The position numbers were made by a program, and so were the translations under genes. Positions 8,388-16,950 of a stretch of 41,852 nt of DNA are shown piece by piece. The DNA comes from an uncultured Clostridia bacterium (GTDB lineage: Bacteria; Bacillota; Clostridia; Oscillospirales; Acutalibacteraceae). Position 1 is the stretch's first letter, and each line of letters opens with the position of its first letter. Location: the NCBI GenBank assembly GCA_944384835.1, contig CALWUU010000037.1:1-41852 (forward strand), given 5' to 3'. The notes under the pieces are model-generated. The model was not told where the DNA came from. It ran no database searches and saw nothing but the letters and a program-made list of their open reading frames with translations.

Positions 8388-9908
8388 ATGTTGGACCAAT
8401 TTTGGAGCAGCTTAAAAAGTGGGACAGATATCCGCGGCGTTGCCAGTAAGGGCGGTGGATTTGAAATCAATTTAACAGATGATGTGATAAAACGGATATC
8501 CAAAGGTTTTGCCATTTGGCTGGCGCAAACATTCCAGGTGTCATTTGACTGTCTGATGATTGCGGTGGGACATGACTCCCGTATTTCTGCTGACCGCATT
8601 TCAAATGCTGCTATGACTGCTTTATCTGAAACGGGAGCAAAGGTATTGGACTGCGGATTGGCTTCTACCCCTTCCATGTTTTTTGCAATAGAAGAATTCG
8701 ATTGTCAGGGCGCAATTGAAATTACTGCAAGTCATCACCCTTTTGATAGGAACGGTTTGAAATTTTTTACAAAACACGGTGGTTTGGATAGCAAAGACAT
8801 CACTGAAATTTTACAATATGCACAGGAGAACAAAACTCCGCCCAAAAGAGAGGGCGTCATTGAAAAATGTGACTCTATGGACAGATACTGTCATAGATTA
8901 CAGCAGATGATTTTGGATGGTGTTGGCGCCCGGGAAGGGGAGCTTCCGTTATCAGGCTTTCATATTGTCGTAGATGCCGGAAATGGTGCCGGCGGATTTT
9001 ATGCAGACCGTGTATTGAAACATTTAGGAGCAGATATTACCGGAAGTCAATTTTTAGAACCGGACGGTATGTTTCCAAATCATGTTCCCAACCCTGAAGA
9101 TAAACAGGCAATGGAATCAATATGCAAAGCAACTTTAAAAGCAAAAGCAGATCTTGGTGTTATTTTTGATACGGATGTTGACCGCGGAGGCGCGGTAGAC
9201 AGCACAGGAGCTGAAATTAACCGGAACCGTTTGGTTGCATTGGCGTCTGCAATTGCCTTGGAGCAATGTCCCGGCGGAACGGTGGTAACAGATTCTATTA
9301 CATCCAGTGGTTTAAAAGTATTTATTGAAGAATATTTAGGCGGTAAACACCATAGATTTAAACGCGGATATAAAAATGTCATTAACGAATCCATTCGCTT
9401 GAATGAACAGGGAGTTGCTTCTCCTTTGGCAATTGAAACTTCAGGACATGCGGCTTTCCGCGAAAATCAATTTCTAGACGACGGCGCGTATTTGGTTACA
9501 AAAATCATCATTCAGATGGTAAAGTTAAAAAAAGAAGGGAAACAATTGCAAGACTTATTGCAATATTTACAAGAACCTGTGGAAACTGTTGAACTGCGGT
9601 TACCTATTACGGAACAGGATTTTCGCGGATGTGGAAATCGTATTATCCAACAGTTAAAAATATTTGCTGAGAAAAAAACATATTGGCAAATTGCTCCTGA
9701 CAATTATGAGGGAATACGCTGCTCCTTTGACGAAAACCATGGAGATGGATGGTTTTTGCTGCGTTTAAGCGTTCATGATCCTCTTATGCCGTTAAATATT
9801 GAAAGCAATCAAATTGGCGGTACCAAAAGGATTGCACGGGAATTAGAAGGCTTTTTTGAACAATGCCAAGGTTTAGATATAAGTCCTATTAAAAAATTTA
9901 TCCAGTAA
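8388..9908 (+). CDS. Phosphohexomutase (phosphoglucomutase/phosphomannomutase family)
   Basis: This 506-residue enzyme should interconvert hexose-1- and hexose-6-phosphates. The catalytic serine is Ser115 in TASHHPFDRNG; most relatives have TASHNP, so the Asn-to-His change places it in a divergent branch of the superfamily. The metal loop is DTDVDRG (261-267), with Asp residues at 261, 263 and 265. The sugar-recognition region ETSGHAAFRE follows, and a C-terminal domain with phosphate-binding character ends the protein. AAGGAG lies 8 nt before the ATG. It follows the GNAT gene closely and ends at a strong terminator. Substrate preference cannot be told from sequence alone. Confidence 0.9.
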   Translation: MLDQFWSSLKSGTDIRGVASKGGGFEINLTDDVIKRISKGFAIWLAQTFQVSFDCLMIAVGHDSRISADRISNAAMTALSETGAKVLDCGLASTPSMFFAIEEFDCQGAIEITASHHPFDRNGLKFFTKHGGLDSKDITEILQYAQENKTPPKREGVIEKCDSMDRYCHRLQQMILDGVGAREGELPLSGFHIVVDAGNGAGGFYADRVLKHLGADITGSQFLEPDGMFPNHVPNPEDKQAMESICKATLKAKADLGVIFDTDVDRGGAVDSTGAEINRNRLVALASAIALEQCPGGTVVTDSITSSGLKVFIEEYLGGKHHRFKRGYKNVINESIRLNEQGVASPLAIETSGHAAFRENQFLDDGAYLVTKIIIQMVKLKKEGKQLQDLLQYLQEPVETVELRLPITEQDFRGCGNRIIQQLKIFAEKKTYWQIAPDNYEGIRCSFDENHGDGWFLLRLSVHDPLMPLNIESNQIGGTKRIARELEGFFEQCQGLDISPIKKFIQ

Positions 9909-9920
9909 ATTTTTTAATAA

Positions 9921-9954
9921 AAAAAGTCCTACCTATCAAAGGCAGGACTTTTTT
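9921..9954 (+). terminator. Terminator of the GNAT-phosphohexomutase unit
   Basis: AAAAAGTCCT...AGGACTTTTTT stem with an internal mismatch, directly after the mutase stop. Confidence 0.85.
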
Positions 9955-10213
9955 CCCGTTTTCAAAATTTTCGACAAAGCGATTTAGAGGTAATCATGAA
10001 AAGGGTTTACATGCGTATTCGTGATATTCATTTTCATTACTTTGTATTTATTTAATGAGAGAGAGAAAAATGTGGAGAGAGTACAAAATAATTGAAATAT
10101 AACCGTGTTTATTTGACTAAAACCGGTTTTGTTTTGGTATTGTGAAACAAAACCTTCAAGATACACGCACGCTATTACAGTAAGGAGAATACCAGCAATA
10201 TTGCAATATATTG

Positions 10214-10272
10214 TTCGTACCTCCTTTTAACACTTATTTTTGTTATTAATAAGTGCTAAAAGGAAGAACGAA
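10214..10272. repeat. Long imperfect inverted repeat (25-nt arms)
   Basis: Arms 10214-10238 and 10248-10272 match at all but a few positions around a 9-nt AT-rich loop. On the minus strand the 3' arm of the hairpin includes AAAAGGAGG, so folding would hide a possible ribosome site. Confidence 0.7.
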
Positions 10273-10302
10273 TTTGCAAGTTATTCTTTGTTTTCTTGCA
10301 AA
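10273..10302. repeat. Second hairpin, TTTGCAAG/CTTGCAAA
   Basis: Perfect 8-bp arms (10273-10280 and 10295-10302) separated by 14 nt, starting directly where the 25-nt inverted repeat ends. Confidence 0.6.
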
Positions 10303-10360
10303 AATAAAAAATTAATTTAAAAATAATAAGAAAAATACAATAAATGCTTAAATATGTACA

Positions 10361-10389
10361 ATATTGTATTTTTATTAAAAATACAATAT
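10361..10389. repeat. Perfect 14-bp palindrome
   Basis: Arms 10361-10374 and 10376-10389 (ATATTGTATTTTTA and its complement) with a single central base. A/T only apart from one G-C pair, so it is probably a protein-binding dyad or cruciform-prone site rather than a terminator. Confidence 0.6.
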
Positions 10390-11256
10390 ATTCTTTTTTA
10401 TAGTTGTAATTTTTATTATATAGGAATTTAACAATAAAGTCAACAAAATTTTAAAAAATATTTTTAATATTTCTTATAATGTTTTTTTGCAAGAAAATCA
10501 CGTTCCATTATTGAGAAAAAAACAGAATGAAATTTCATGCATTATATTTTATATTTATTGTTATTTTACAGGATTTTAATTATTTAATTCAAATTATTGA
10601 GAATATATGTCTTATATACTTTTTATAGGATCACTGACAGTTTACAAAAAATAAGATAGGCAATTTACAACATAATGTTAGAATAACGTTATTATTTAAC
10701 CGTAATATTTTATTTAGTCATGAAAATGATTGCATGGCTTTTCAGTTTTCATAAGTCAGTGTGTGATGAATATCAGAATTGAGCTGGATGAAAAAGTTTG
10801 TTTCCAAATTGCGGATAGTACTTATCATGTTATCGTATGACTTGAGTGGAGAAGCTCACAGGAATGTTTTCTCATATTAACAATACTCCTTCATATGCCT
10901 TTAGAGGACAAACAAGATAGTATGTAAGAAGTGAAAGAACGTACATATATGGCAGTTGTTGTACGATAAAGCTTTGATAGAAACATGTTATCAAATTTTG
11001 ACCTTTAATTCTGATAATGCGGTATATGCTGCCGTCTATATATTTGTGCAGTGGAATCAGTTGGTTGAGACAGGAAAAATCCGGAGAATTGGTTATCAAA
11101 TATGGTTGGCTTCATTCGTTGAACAGGAGAAGCTTATAAGGAGAAAAGGAATAGAAATAGTTAATATTTAACATTTTCTTTATGATATTTTGCACTAATC
11201 TTGTATAAAACGTGTTCTTATGTTAAAATATAGATATATTTAAGAGATATGGGGGA

Positions 11257-11655
11257 ATGCCGATGGAATGGTATTATGTACTGACTATTGTAGTGGTAGC
11301 AGTAGGACTAATAGGAGCTCTTATTTTTGTTCGTACAAAAGTTTCCAAAAATGTGATACGGCATGTACGTGCAAAATTGATTCGAACAGAAACAGAACGT
11401 TCAGAGTTTGAAGGACCTGATGGGAAGGTTTATTCAAAAATAACTGCAATGGTGTTAGTGTTTTTGGTAGAAGATGGAACTGAATTGAAATTTGCTGTGA
11501 ACAATAAAATGAAGGGCAGAGTACAAGAGCAGCAATGGGGGTATTTAATGTATTGCGGTGATAAACTGCTTAAATTTGAATGTAAACAGGGTAAAATTGG
11601 AATGAAACGTTATTTAAATGAAGGTATCCTAAAATCTAAATATTTTCGTTCTTAA
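11257..11655 (+). CDS. Small membrane-anchored protein, DUF2500-like
   Basis: The 132-residue protein has one N-terminal membrane helix (about residues 5-25) and a cytoplasmic domain. Its C-terminal pattern, MVLVFLVEDGTELKFAV then GYLMYCGDKLLKFE, resembles the end of DUF2500 proteins (F-x-V-x-x-G...G-x-L-x-Y-x-G-x-x-L-x-x-F). That assignment is from memory of the pattern and is only moderately secure. The coding frame opens at 11257, and ATG 11263 with GGGGGAATG upstream is an almost equal start. It stands alone between the gene desert and the TetR gene. Confidence 0.6.
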   Translation: MPMEWYYVLTIVVVAVGLIGALIFVRTKVSKNVIRHVRAKLIRTETERSEFEGPDGKVYSKITAMVLVFLVEDGTELKFAVNNKMKGRVQEQQWGYLMYCGDKLLKFECKQGKIGMKRYLNEGILKSKYFRS

Positions 11656-11930
11656 TATAATACTAAACAATCCAGCATTATTTTATAAAAAGCATTTTCC
11701 TAAAGTATACGTTTATTTAAATTTCTACATATAACAAATTTTGGACTGTGATGCATTTTCTAATTGTGATTGACATATCAGTACTGTAAAAGTGTATGTG
11801 GCTCAATAAAAATTGAGGATGTTTTCGGATTGCCGGCAAAAAAGCCAAAGTTTTATTTTTGACTATTTGTACTGAATATGTTGTCAATATAATTGATTGC
11901 CATAGGGGCAGTAGGGAGTATTGATGGGCT

Positions 11931-12506
11931 GTGAAATATAAATGTACTGAAGTAACAAGAAATAAAATTAAAAAAGCATTTTTAGAGTTGACAAATGTCA
12001 AACCTGCAAATAAGATTTTTGTAAAAGAAATTATCCAAGTTGCGGGTATTTCGCGGGCATGTTTTTATGTTCATTATGAAAATATAGGGGCGTTGATTCA
12101 TGAGATAGGCAATGATACCGTAAAAAATGTTATGGAAATAACAGAAGAGAAAAAATATACAGCGGATATGTCACGCGAAATTGCATGCAACCGTGCATTA
12201 GCACAGTATGTACAAGAAAATAAAAAGACCGTATCTATTTTAATGAGTGAGTACGGTGATCCGGAATTTTTACAAGAATGGTACAGCCATGTAAAAAATC
12301 AAGTGCTATTGCGTTTAGAAAAAGATCATATCCCCATTGATCGTGATATTGAAGATATGGTAGAATTTGCAATGAATCGCGTTTTTGATACCATATTACA
12401 AAATCTTGAAGATCCTTTTGATGAAGTATTTAAAGCTTTAAATATTATGGATAAATTTATGCTCTGTTTGGTGATAAGTTTTCATTACAGCAGATTAAAG
12501 TTTTAA
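11931..12506 (+). CDS. TetR/AcrR family transcriptional regulator
   Basis: The 191-residue protein starts with a TetR-type DNA-binding domain: RNKIKKAFLELTNVKPANKIFVKEIIQVAGISRACFYVHYENIGALIHEI spans about residues 10-60, and ISRACFYVHY is the recognition helix with the family's Y-x-H-Y/F ending. The C-terminal ligand domain is divergent, as usual. The start is GTG at 11931, with GGGAG 12 nt upstream; no nearby ATG is in frame. No adjacent efflux pump is present. It shares a bidirectional terminator with the convergent HAD gene. The effector is unknown. Confidence 0.88.
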   Translation: MKYKCTEVTRNKIKKAFLELTNVKPANKIFVKEIIQVAGISRACFYVHYENIGALIHEIGNDTVKNVMEITEEKKYTADMSREIACNRALAQYVQENKKTVSILMSEYGDPEFLQEWYSHVKNQVLLRLEKDHIPIDRDIEDMVEFAMNRVFDTILQNLEDPFDEVFKALNIMDKFMLCLVISFHYSRLKF

Positions 12507-12507
12507 T

Positions 12508-12537
12508 AAAAAACGGTACCTTTAGGTACCGTTTTTT
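12508..12537. terminator. Bidirectional terminator, TetR/HAD
   Basis: AAAACGGTACC-TTTA-GGTACCGTTTT, a perfect stem with A and T runs on both sides, between convergent genes. It includes the HAD stop codon. Confidence 0.9.
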
Positions 12538-13370
12538 ATTATGTTATTTATATATTCATTTTCTTTTGGAATAGAAGGACTTAATAATTTCAGCTTAATT
12601 AAAGCTTTATAAATACCATCTTCAAAAATGGAATCTGTAATAAAATCCGCTGCTTGCTTTGCCGGTTCGGTTCCATTGCCCATAGCAATTCCACAATTGA
12701 CTAACGTTAGCATAGAGACATCGTTGTTGCCGTCACCAAAAGCAATGGTATCTTTTAAGTCTATCTTAGCATGTTTGGTTAATAATTGAATGGCATTTCC
12801 TTTATCATTTCCCGCAAACGCCAAATCGGCAGAAGCGTTGCCCCTATGTCTGTTTAATATCATTCTGTCATTAAAGGCTATTTTGCATCGGTCAAATTCT
12901 TCTTCCGTATCAAACATAAATTCAAGGCTGTTTGCAGTCACATCACCAGGATTCCATTCTGTCTTTGCAAAGTCATCTATTCCATAGATACGGTTAAAAT
13001 AATGAATAGAATTCCAATCCATATTTCTGCACCAAGCACAAGTTTTCCCAATGAATGCATAGCGTGCTTTTACATCATCAAAATGCTTCATAAGCGTAAA
13101 CACTTCTTCATTCGAAAATATTCTGTCATAAATGGTTTCTCCTTTATAAACAATATGTGTTCCATTCATGGTGATATAACTTTCAAATACATTGGGAAAA
13201 TATTTTTTTAAAAAAGCCGGGTGTCTGCCTGTGCAAGCAATAATTTGATGTCCCCGTTGCTTTAATATTTGAAGTGCCTGCCAATTACTTTCTGGAATGG
13301 TGAACGGCTTATTGTGCCAACAATCTAATAAGGTTCCGTCTATATCGAAAAAAATGGTTTTTTGCTGCAC
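12522..13370 (-). CDS. HAD superfamily hydrolase, Cof/IIB type
   Basis: The 282-residue protein is a haloacid-dehalogenase-like phosphatase. Motif I is FFDIDGTLLD with nucleophile Asp9 and Asp11; motif II lies in IIACTGRHP; a conserved Lys lies in NDKGNAI; motif IV is IAFGDGNNDVSML. The large insert after motif II is the C2-type cap of Cof/YbjI-like sugar-phosphate or flavin phosphatases. Length is typical. The ATG has GGATG-like pairing upstream. It is convergent with the TetR gene and divergent from spoVAE. The physiological substrate cannot be inferred. Confidence 0.92.
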   Translation of the reverse strand: MQQKTIFFDIDGTLLDCWHNKPFTIPESNWQALQILKQRGHQIIACTGRHPAFLKKYFPNVFESYITMNGTHIVYKGETIYDRIFSNEEVFTLMKHFDDVKARYAFIGKTCAWCRNMDWNSIHYFNRIYGIDDFAKTEWNPGDVTANSLEFMFDTEEEFDRCKIAFNDRMILNRHRGNASADLAFAGNDKGNAIQLLTKHAKIDLKDTIAFGDGNNDVSMLTLVNCGIAMGNGTEPAKQAADFITDSIFEDGIYKALIKLKLLSPSIPKENEYINNIIKNGT

Positions 13371-13463
13371 GTATTTTCATCCTTTCTATATCAGGTCTCT
13401 TTTATAGTATACCTTGCATAATGATATGCTATTATGGAAAGGATAGTCACTGAGGTGAAATTT

Positions 13464-13820
13464 ATGGAATTCTTAATTGCCTTTCTTGTAGGAGGTCTTA
13501 TTTGTGTGATTGGTCAGCTATTAATTGACTTTACGAAATTGACACCTGCCAGAATTTTAGTTCTTTTTGTCACTTTGGGAGTGTTTTTGACAGCCGTTGG
13601 TTTATATGAACCATTAGTGAATTTTGCGGGAGCAGGGGCAACTGTACCTTTAACAGGTTTTGGGTATACACTTGCAAAAGGTACTATGGAAGCTGTTGAA
13701 AGTTTAGGATTTCTAGGTGCTTTTACCGGCGGTGTTACCGCTGCCGCTGCCGGAATTGGTGCGGCAGTATTTTTTGGCTATATTGCAGCGTTATGCGCAA
13801 AACCATCTGACAAAGGATAA
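13464..13820 (+). CDS. spoVAE: Stage V sporulation protein AE
   Basis: SpoVAE is a small membrane subunit of the SpoVA dipicolinate channel. From ATG 13464 the product is 118 residues, close to the usual size; GAGGTG lies 6 nt upstream, while the longer frame from 13434 has no site. Signatures are EFLIAFLVGGLICVIGQLLID at the start, LTPARILVLFVTLGVFLTAVGLYEPL, then FAGAGATVPLTGFGYTLAKG, which parallels the SpoVAC motif, and GGVTAAAAGIGAAVFFGY at the end. It lies about 7 kb from spoVAC rather than in a spoVAC-D-E operon. Confidence 0.93.
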   Translation: MEFLIAFLVGGLICVIGQLLIDFTKLTPARILVLFVTLGVFLTAVGLYEPLVNFAGAGATVPLTGFGYTLAKGTMEAVESLGFLGAFTGGVTAAAAGIGAAVFFGYIAALCAKPSDKG

Positions 13821-13822
13821 AA

Positions 13823-13865
13823 AACAAAAGCGAGTAGGCATAGTACCTACTCGCATTGTTTTTAT
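13823..13865. terminator. Bidirectional terminator between spoVAE and the 50-residue peptide gene
   Basis: 9-bp stem GCGAGTAGG/CCTACTCGC (13830-13838, 13846-13854) with A/T flanks on both sides. Confidence 0.8.
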
Positions 13866-13868
13866 AGA

Positions 13869-14021
13869 TTACTGGATAGAGCAATCTAAATAGTGCTCAA
13901 GATCCTCTTCGTCTTTCTTTTTCTTTTCCAAATACACAACAACAGCTGCTACAGTCGCCGCAACAACAGCTGCCAAAGACAGAATTCCGATAAACCAGCG
14001 AAATTTATTGCAATGTTTCAT
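13869..14021 (-). CDS. 50-residue single-pass membrane peptide, unknown
   Basis: Read directly from the sequence: MKHCNKFRWFIGIL starts the product, an Ala/Val-rich membrane helix follows (about residues 9-30), then a charged tail begins EKKKKDEEDLEHY and ends DCSIQ. A perfect GGAGGTG ribosome site lies about 7 nt before the ATG, and the gene ends just before a shared terminator. A positively charged stretch followed by an acidic stretch after the helix suggests an anchored, cytoplasm-facing tail. It is convergent with spoVAE. I recognise no family; it could be a small sporulation or envelope protein. Confidence 0.75.
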   Translation of the reverse strand: MKHCNKFRWFIGILSLAAVVAATVAAVVVYLEKKKKDEEDLEHYLDCSIQ

Positions 14022-14210
14022 TTATAGAGCACCTCCAATAATTTTCAATTAGTATTTAAATATATGATACCCAAAAATATTGAAAAAGTCAACCTATCCG
14101 CATAATTTGTTATGGAGAAAAAAGGAAGTAAAAACTAGAGAATTTTCAGGCTTTGCAGAAATGTTTCTCTCAGGCAAAAAGGAGAAGCGTTATAAATGTT
14201 ACAAAATGCA

Positions 14211-14237
14211 AAAAGCAGAGCCTTAGGCTCTGCTTTT
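14211..14237 (-). terminator. rpsT terminator
   Basis: Perfect 12-bp stem AAAAGCAGAGCC/GGCTCTGCTTTT with a 3-nt loop, just past the rpsT stop on the minus strand. Confidence 0.92.
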
Positions 14238-14253
14238 GTGTTATGCATAGCAA

Positions 14254-14517
14254 TTATGCGTTAACAGCGTTAAGCTTTTGTGCAAGTGCAGATTTTTTTC
14301 TGGCGGCAGTATTCTTATGAAGAATACCTTTTGCAGTAGCTTTATCAATTGCTCTAATTGCAACTTTAACAGCCTCAGCTGTATTTGCGTCTTTATTTTC
14401 AAGTGCGATATTTGCTTTTTTAATATCAGTTTTCAAAGCTGTGTTAATTGCTTTATTTCTAAGAGTTTTAGTAGCAATTACTTTTACGCGTTTTTTCGCA
14501 GATTTAATGTTAGGCAT
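14254..14517 (-). CDS. rpsT: 30S ribosomal protein S20
   Basis: S20 binds the 5' and 3' minor domains of 16S rRNA. The 87-residue, Lys/Ala-rich protein has the family start [14 protein letters not shown] and the C-terminal pattern [29 protein letters not shown] lies before the ATG. It is transcribed divergently from gpr, an arrangement related to the rpsT-gpr-spoIIP order known in Bacillus. Confidence 0.98.
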   Translation of the reverse strand: MPNIKSAKKRVKVIATKTLRNKAINTALKTDIKKANIALENKDANTAEAVKVAIRAIDKATAKGILHKNTAARKKSALAQKLNAVNA

Positions 14518-14651
14518 AATTCCACCTCCTTATATATTTGTTCACGTACAGATAATAATACCATGGACATGCTAAAAAAGCAATATGTTTTTGCGCTTAG
14601 CCATAGATTTTTTAACAGAATGATTATAACAGAAAAGGAGTCTGATTGCAA

Positions 14652-15539
14652 ATGTTTTTTCGTACAGACTTAGCATTGGAATTAAAAGAAGGCGGACAAT
14701 CGGAATTGTCAGATGTGCCCTGCAAAACAATAGAAAAAAATGGATGCAAAATCAGCCGCATTACTGTTCCGTGTCATATTGAAGATACAGGCATGGTGCC
14801 GGGAGAGTATGTTACCATTGAAATGCCTCCTTTAAGCGATGCATTAGATGAAAACAATCAATTTGTACAGGTGGTTTCAGATGAAATAAAACCGTTTTTG
14901 CCGAACGGCGGCGAGGTGTTGGTAGCAGGATTAGGAAATGCAGCCATTACCCCGGATGCCTTGGGAGAAAAGGTCATTGCCCAAATATTAGCAACCCGGC
15001 ATGTAAAAAAAGAGCTGGAACGCATTACAGGTGTGTCTGAACTGCGTTCAGTAGCAGCTGTAAGTACAGATGTACTGGGAAATACAGGTATGGAAACAGC
15101 AGAAATTTTAAAAGGATTGACACAGCAATTACATCCAAAAACAGTTATTGTCATTGATGCAATGGCAGCCAGAAGCTTGGAAAGATTGGGGAAAACAGTG
15201 CAAATCAGCACTGGTGGAATTTCACCGGGAGCAGGCGTTGGAAATCATAGACCGCAGATTGATCAAAATTTATTAGGAGTCCCGGTGATTTCCATTGGAG
15301 TGCCTACGGTTGTAGACGCGGCTACGGTTGCTGTGGATTTACTGGGAGGAGAACATGTGACAGATGAAGAAAAAGATAAACTTCGAGAGATGGTAAGTCC
15401 AAACGGCGCAGCCATGTTTGTTACACCAAGAGAAATTGACTTATTGATACAACGGGGAGCCAGAATGATTGGCATGGCAATTAATGCGGCGCTAAACCCT
15501 TGTTTTACAGTCAATGATTTTGAACTTTTAACAAAATAA
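14652..15539 (+). CDS. gpr: Spore germination protease GPR
   Basis: GPR degrades small acid-soluble spore proteins after germination. The product is about 295 residues, clearly shorter than the roughly 370 of Bacillus GPR. It begins with FRTDLALELKEG, which is close to the normal self-processing region, so the propeptide here must be very short. Other signatures are VLVAGLGNAAITPDALG, MAARSLERLGKTVQISTGGISPGAGVGNHR and GVPTVVDAATV. ATG 14652 is preferred; a TTG at 14646 is possible because AGGAG lies 5 nt before it and 11 nt before the ATG. spoIIP follows about 120 nt downstream. Confidence 0.95.
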   Translation: MFFRTDLALELKEGGQSELSDVPCKTIEKNGCKISRITVPCHIEDTGMVPGEYVTIEMPPLSDALDENNQFVQVVSDEIKPFLPNGGEVLVAGLGNAAITPDALGEKVIAQILATRHVKKELERITGVSELRSVAAVSTDVLGNTGMETAEILKGLTQQLHPKTVIVIDAMAARSLERLGKTVQISTGGISPGAGVGNHRPQIDQNLLGVPVISIGVPTVVDAATVAVDLLGGEHVTDEEKDKLREMVSPNGAAMFVTPREIDLLIQRGARMIGMAINAALNPCFTVNDFELLTK

Positions 15540-15657
15540 ACATCTCGACAGAAACCGCCGTATTTTATTGAAAGATATTAATATAATGATAGAAACGAAA
15601 AATAAAAGGATATCAATATCAAAGGAATGTATAAAAGATAGGAGGTAGGCAGTTGCG

Positions 15658-16818
15658 GTGAAACACTTCGGGAGGTTCTTTATGGTCATAGAAACAAAAC
15701 GCGGAAGAAAACTATTGCTGCGAATAGGCGCCGTTCTGGTTACAACTGTAGCAGTGGCTTGTTTTTCTATTCGGCTTGTGCCGGCATTGTTATCTAACCA
15801 GAATAATACAGCATTAACTGCTGCAGGATTTATAATGCCTGATGGGGCTGTAGAGGTAATGAAAAATGGATATGACGATGCATACTTTAGCGTATCAGAA
15901 GTAGAAGAAATGATTTCTCAGGCATCCTCTGTGCCGGAGATTACAGAAAGTACCGTTACGTCTGAAGAAACATCTTCCGGACAGTCATCCTCAGAAGCAT
16001 ATGTGCCTCCTGAGCCGGATTATACGGTATATGAAGGAACAGCGTATCCTATTAATGAAATGCAGATTGCAAATGTAGGATTAAAGCATGAGAATATTAC
16101 CGTAAGGAACGATACAGATTATGAGTTGGATATTGCACATGAACTGGGACTTTCTCCTGATATAAAAATTAAAAAGGATGGAACGCCGCAAGTATTAATT
16201 TATCATACACACACGGGAGAATCTTTTTTAAAAACAGAAATGCCTAATTTTTATTCCAGCTTAGAAACACGTTCCCGGGATGAAAATTTAAATGTAATTG
16301 CGGTAGGCAACGAAATTACAAAGAAACTGGAAGAGGCAGGTATAGGAGTGATTCATGATACGACGATTCATGATGATCCATATACAGGCGCTTATAATCG
16401 TTCATGGGAGACGATTCAACGAAATCTAGCTGAAAATCCAACCATTCAAGTTACCATTGACGTCCATCGCGACGCGCTGGGAGGAGAATCTACCAGAATT
16501 AAACCTACCACTGTGATTAATGGAAGAAAAGCGGCGCAAATCATGATTTTATCCGGCTATGACGGAGACGGCTCCTTAGGTTTTCCTGATTGGGAAATGA
16601 ATTTACGTTTGGCACTGAGACTGCAGCAAAATTGTGCAAATATTGAACAATCCTTTGTTCGTCCGCTAAATTTTACAAACAGTCGTTATAATATGAATGC
16701 AACACATGGTTCTTTATTGGTAGAGTTTGGGACGGAAGTCAGCACCATTGACGAAGTAAAATATTCGGGGCAGTTGTTTGGAGATGCATTGGTCAAAACG
16801 CTGGAATCGCTTATGTAG
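15658..16818 (+). CDS. spoIIP: Stage II sporulation protein P
   Basis: SpoIIP is a peptidoglycan amidase/endopeptidase that works with SpoIID and SpoIIM during forespore engulfment. The product has a membrane anchor (about residues 21-43), a Ser/Glu/Pro-rich linker with low complexity, then the SpoIIP catalytic domain: VLIYHTHTGESF, VIHDTTIHD, TIDVHRDALGG and the C-terminal LVEFGTEVSTIDEVKYSG. GTG 15658 follows AGGAGG by 11 nt. ATG 15682, with GGGAGG 6 nt upstream, is an equally good start and would shorten the N-terminus by 8 residues. It follows gpr as in Bacillus, but lepA is not next. Confidence 0.93.
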   Translation: MKHFGRFFMVIETKRGRKLLLRIGAVLVTTVAVACFSIRLVPALLSNQNNTALTAAGFIMPDGAVEVMKNGYDDAYFSVSEVEEMISQASSVPEITESTVTSEETSSGQSSSEAYVPPEPDYTVYEGTAYPINEMQIANVGLKHENITVRNDTDYELDIAHELGLSPDIKIKKDGTPQVLIYHTHTGESFLKTEMPNFYSSLETRSRDENLNVIAVGNEITKKLEEAGIGVIHDTTIHDDPYTGAYNRSWETIQRNLAENPTIQVTIDVHRDALGGESTRIKPTTVINGRKAAQIMILSGYDGDGSLGFPDWEMNLRLALRLQQNCANIEQSFVRPLNFTNSRYNMNATHGSLLVEFGTEVSTIDEVKYSGQLFGDALVKTLESLM

Positions 16819-16950
16819 CTGAAAAGTTAATATTCTCTTTGCAATAGATTTGTAATTGTTCAAAGAAAGTTAAAGGAATGGGTCAAATTTTTTGATATAA
16901 TCTGTTATAATAAATAAAGTATAACACCATGTAAGTGATGAGGAAGATAA

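Larger units (their letters stand above)
9955..11256. other. AT-rich gene desert with long inverted repeats
   Basis: About 1.3 kb without a credible gene. Open frames here (for example 9984-10166 minus, starting GTG, and 10956-11171 plus, 71 codons) lack family resemblance and convincing ribosome sites. The left part holds at least three inverted repeats between 10214 and 10389. The right part (about 10730-11170) could be remains of an old coding region, but I recognise nothing in it. Confidence 0.55.

Noticed and set aside
9984-10166. 60-codon minus-strand frame starting with GTG
   Set aside because: No ribosome site at the GTG; the frame opens further upstream without a normal start.
10956-11171. 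71-codon frame in the gene desert
   Set aside because: No ribosome site and no recognised domain; perhaps decayed sequence, not supportable as a gene.
13400-13440. Forespore-type promoter ahead of spoVAE
   Set aside because: Some resemblance to sigma-G boxes, but too weak to place by eye.
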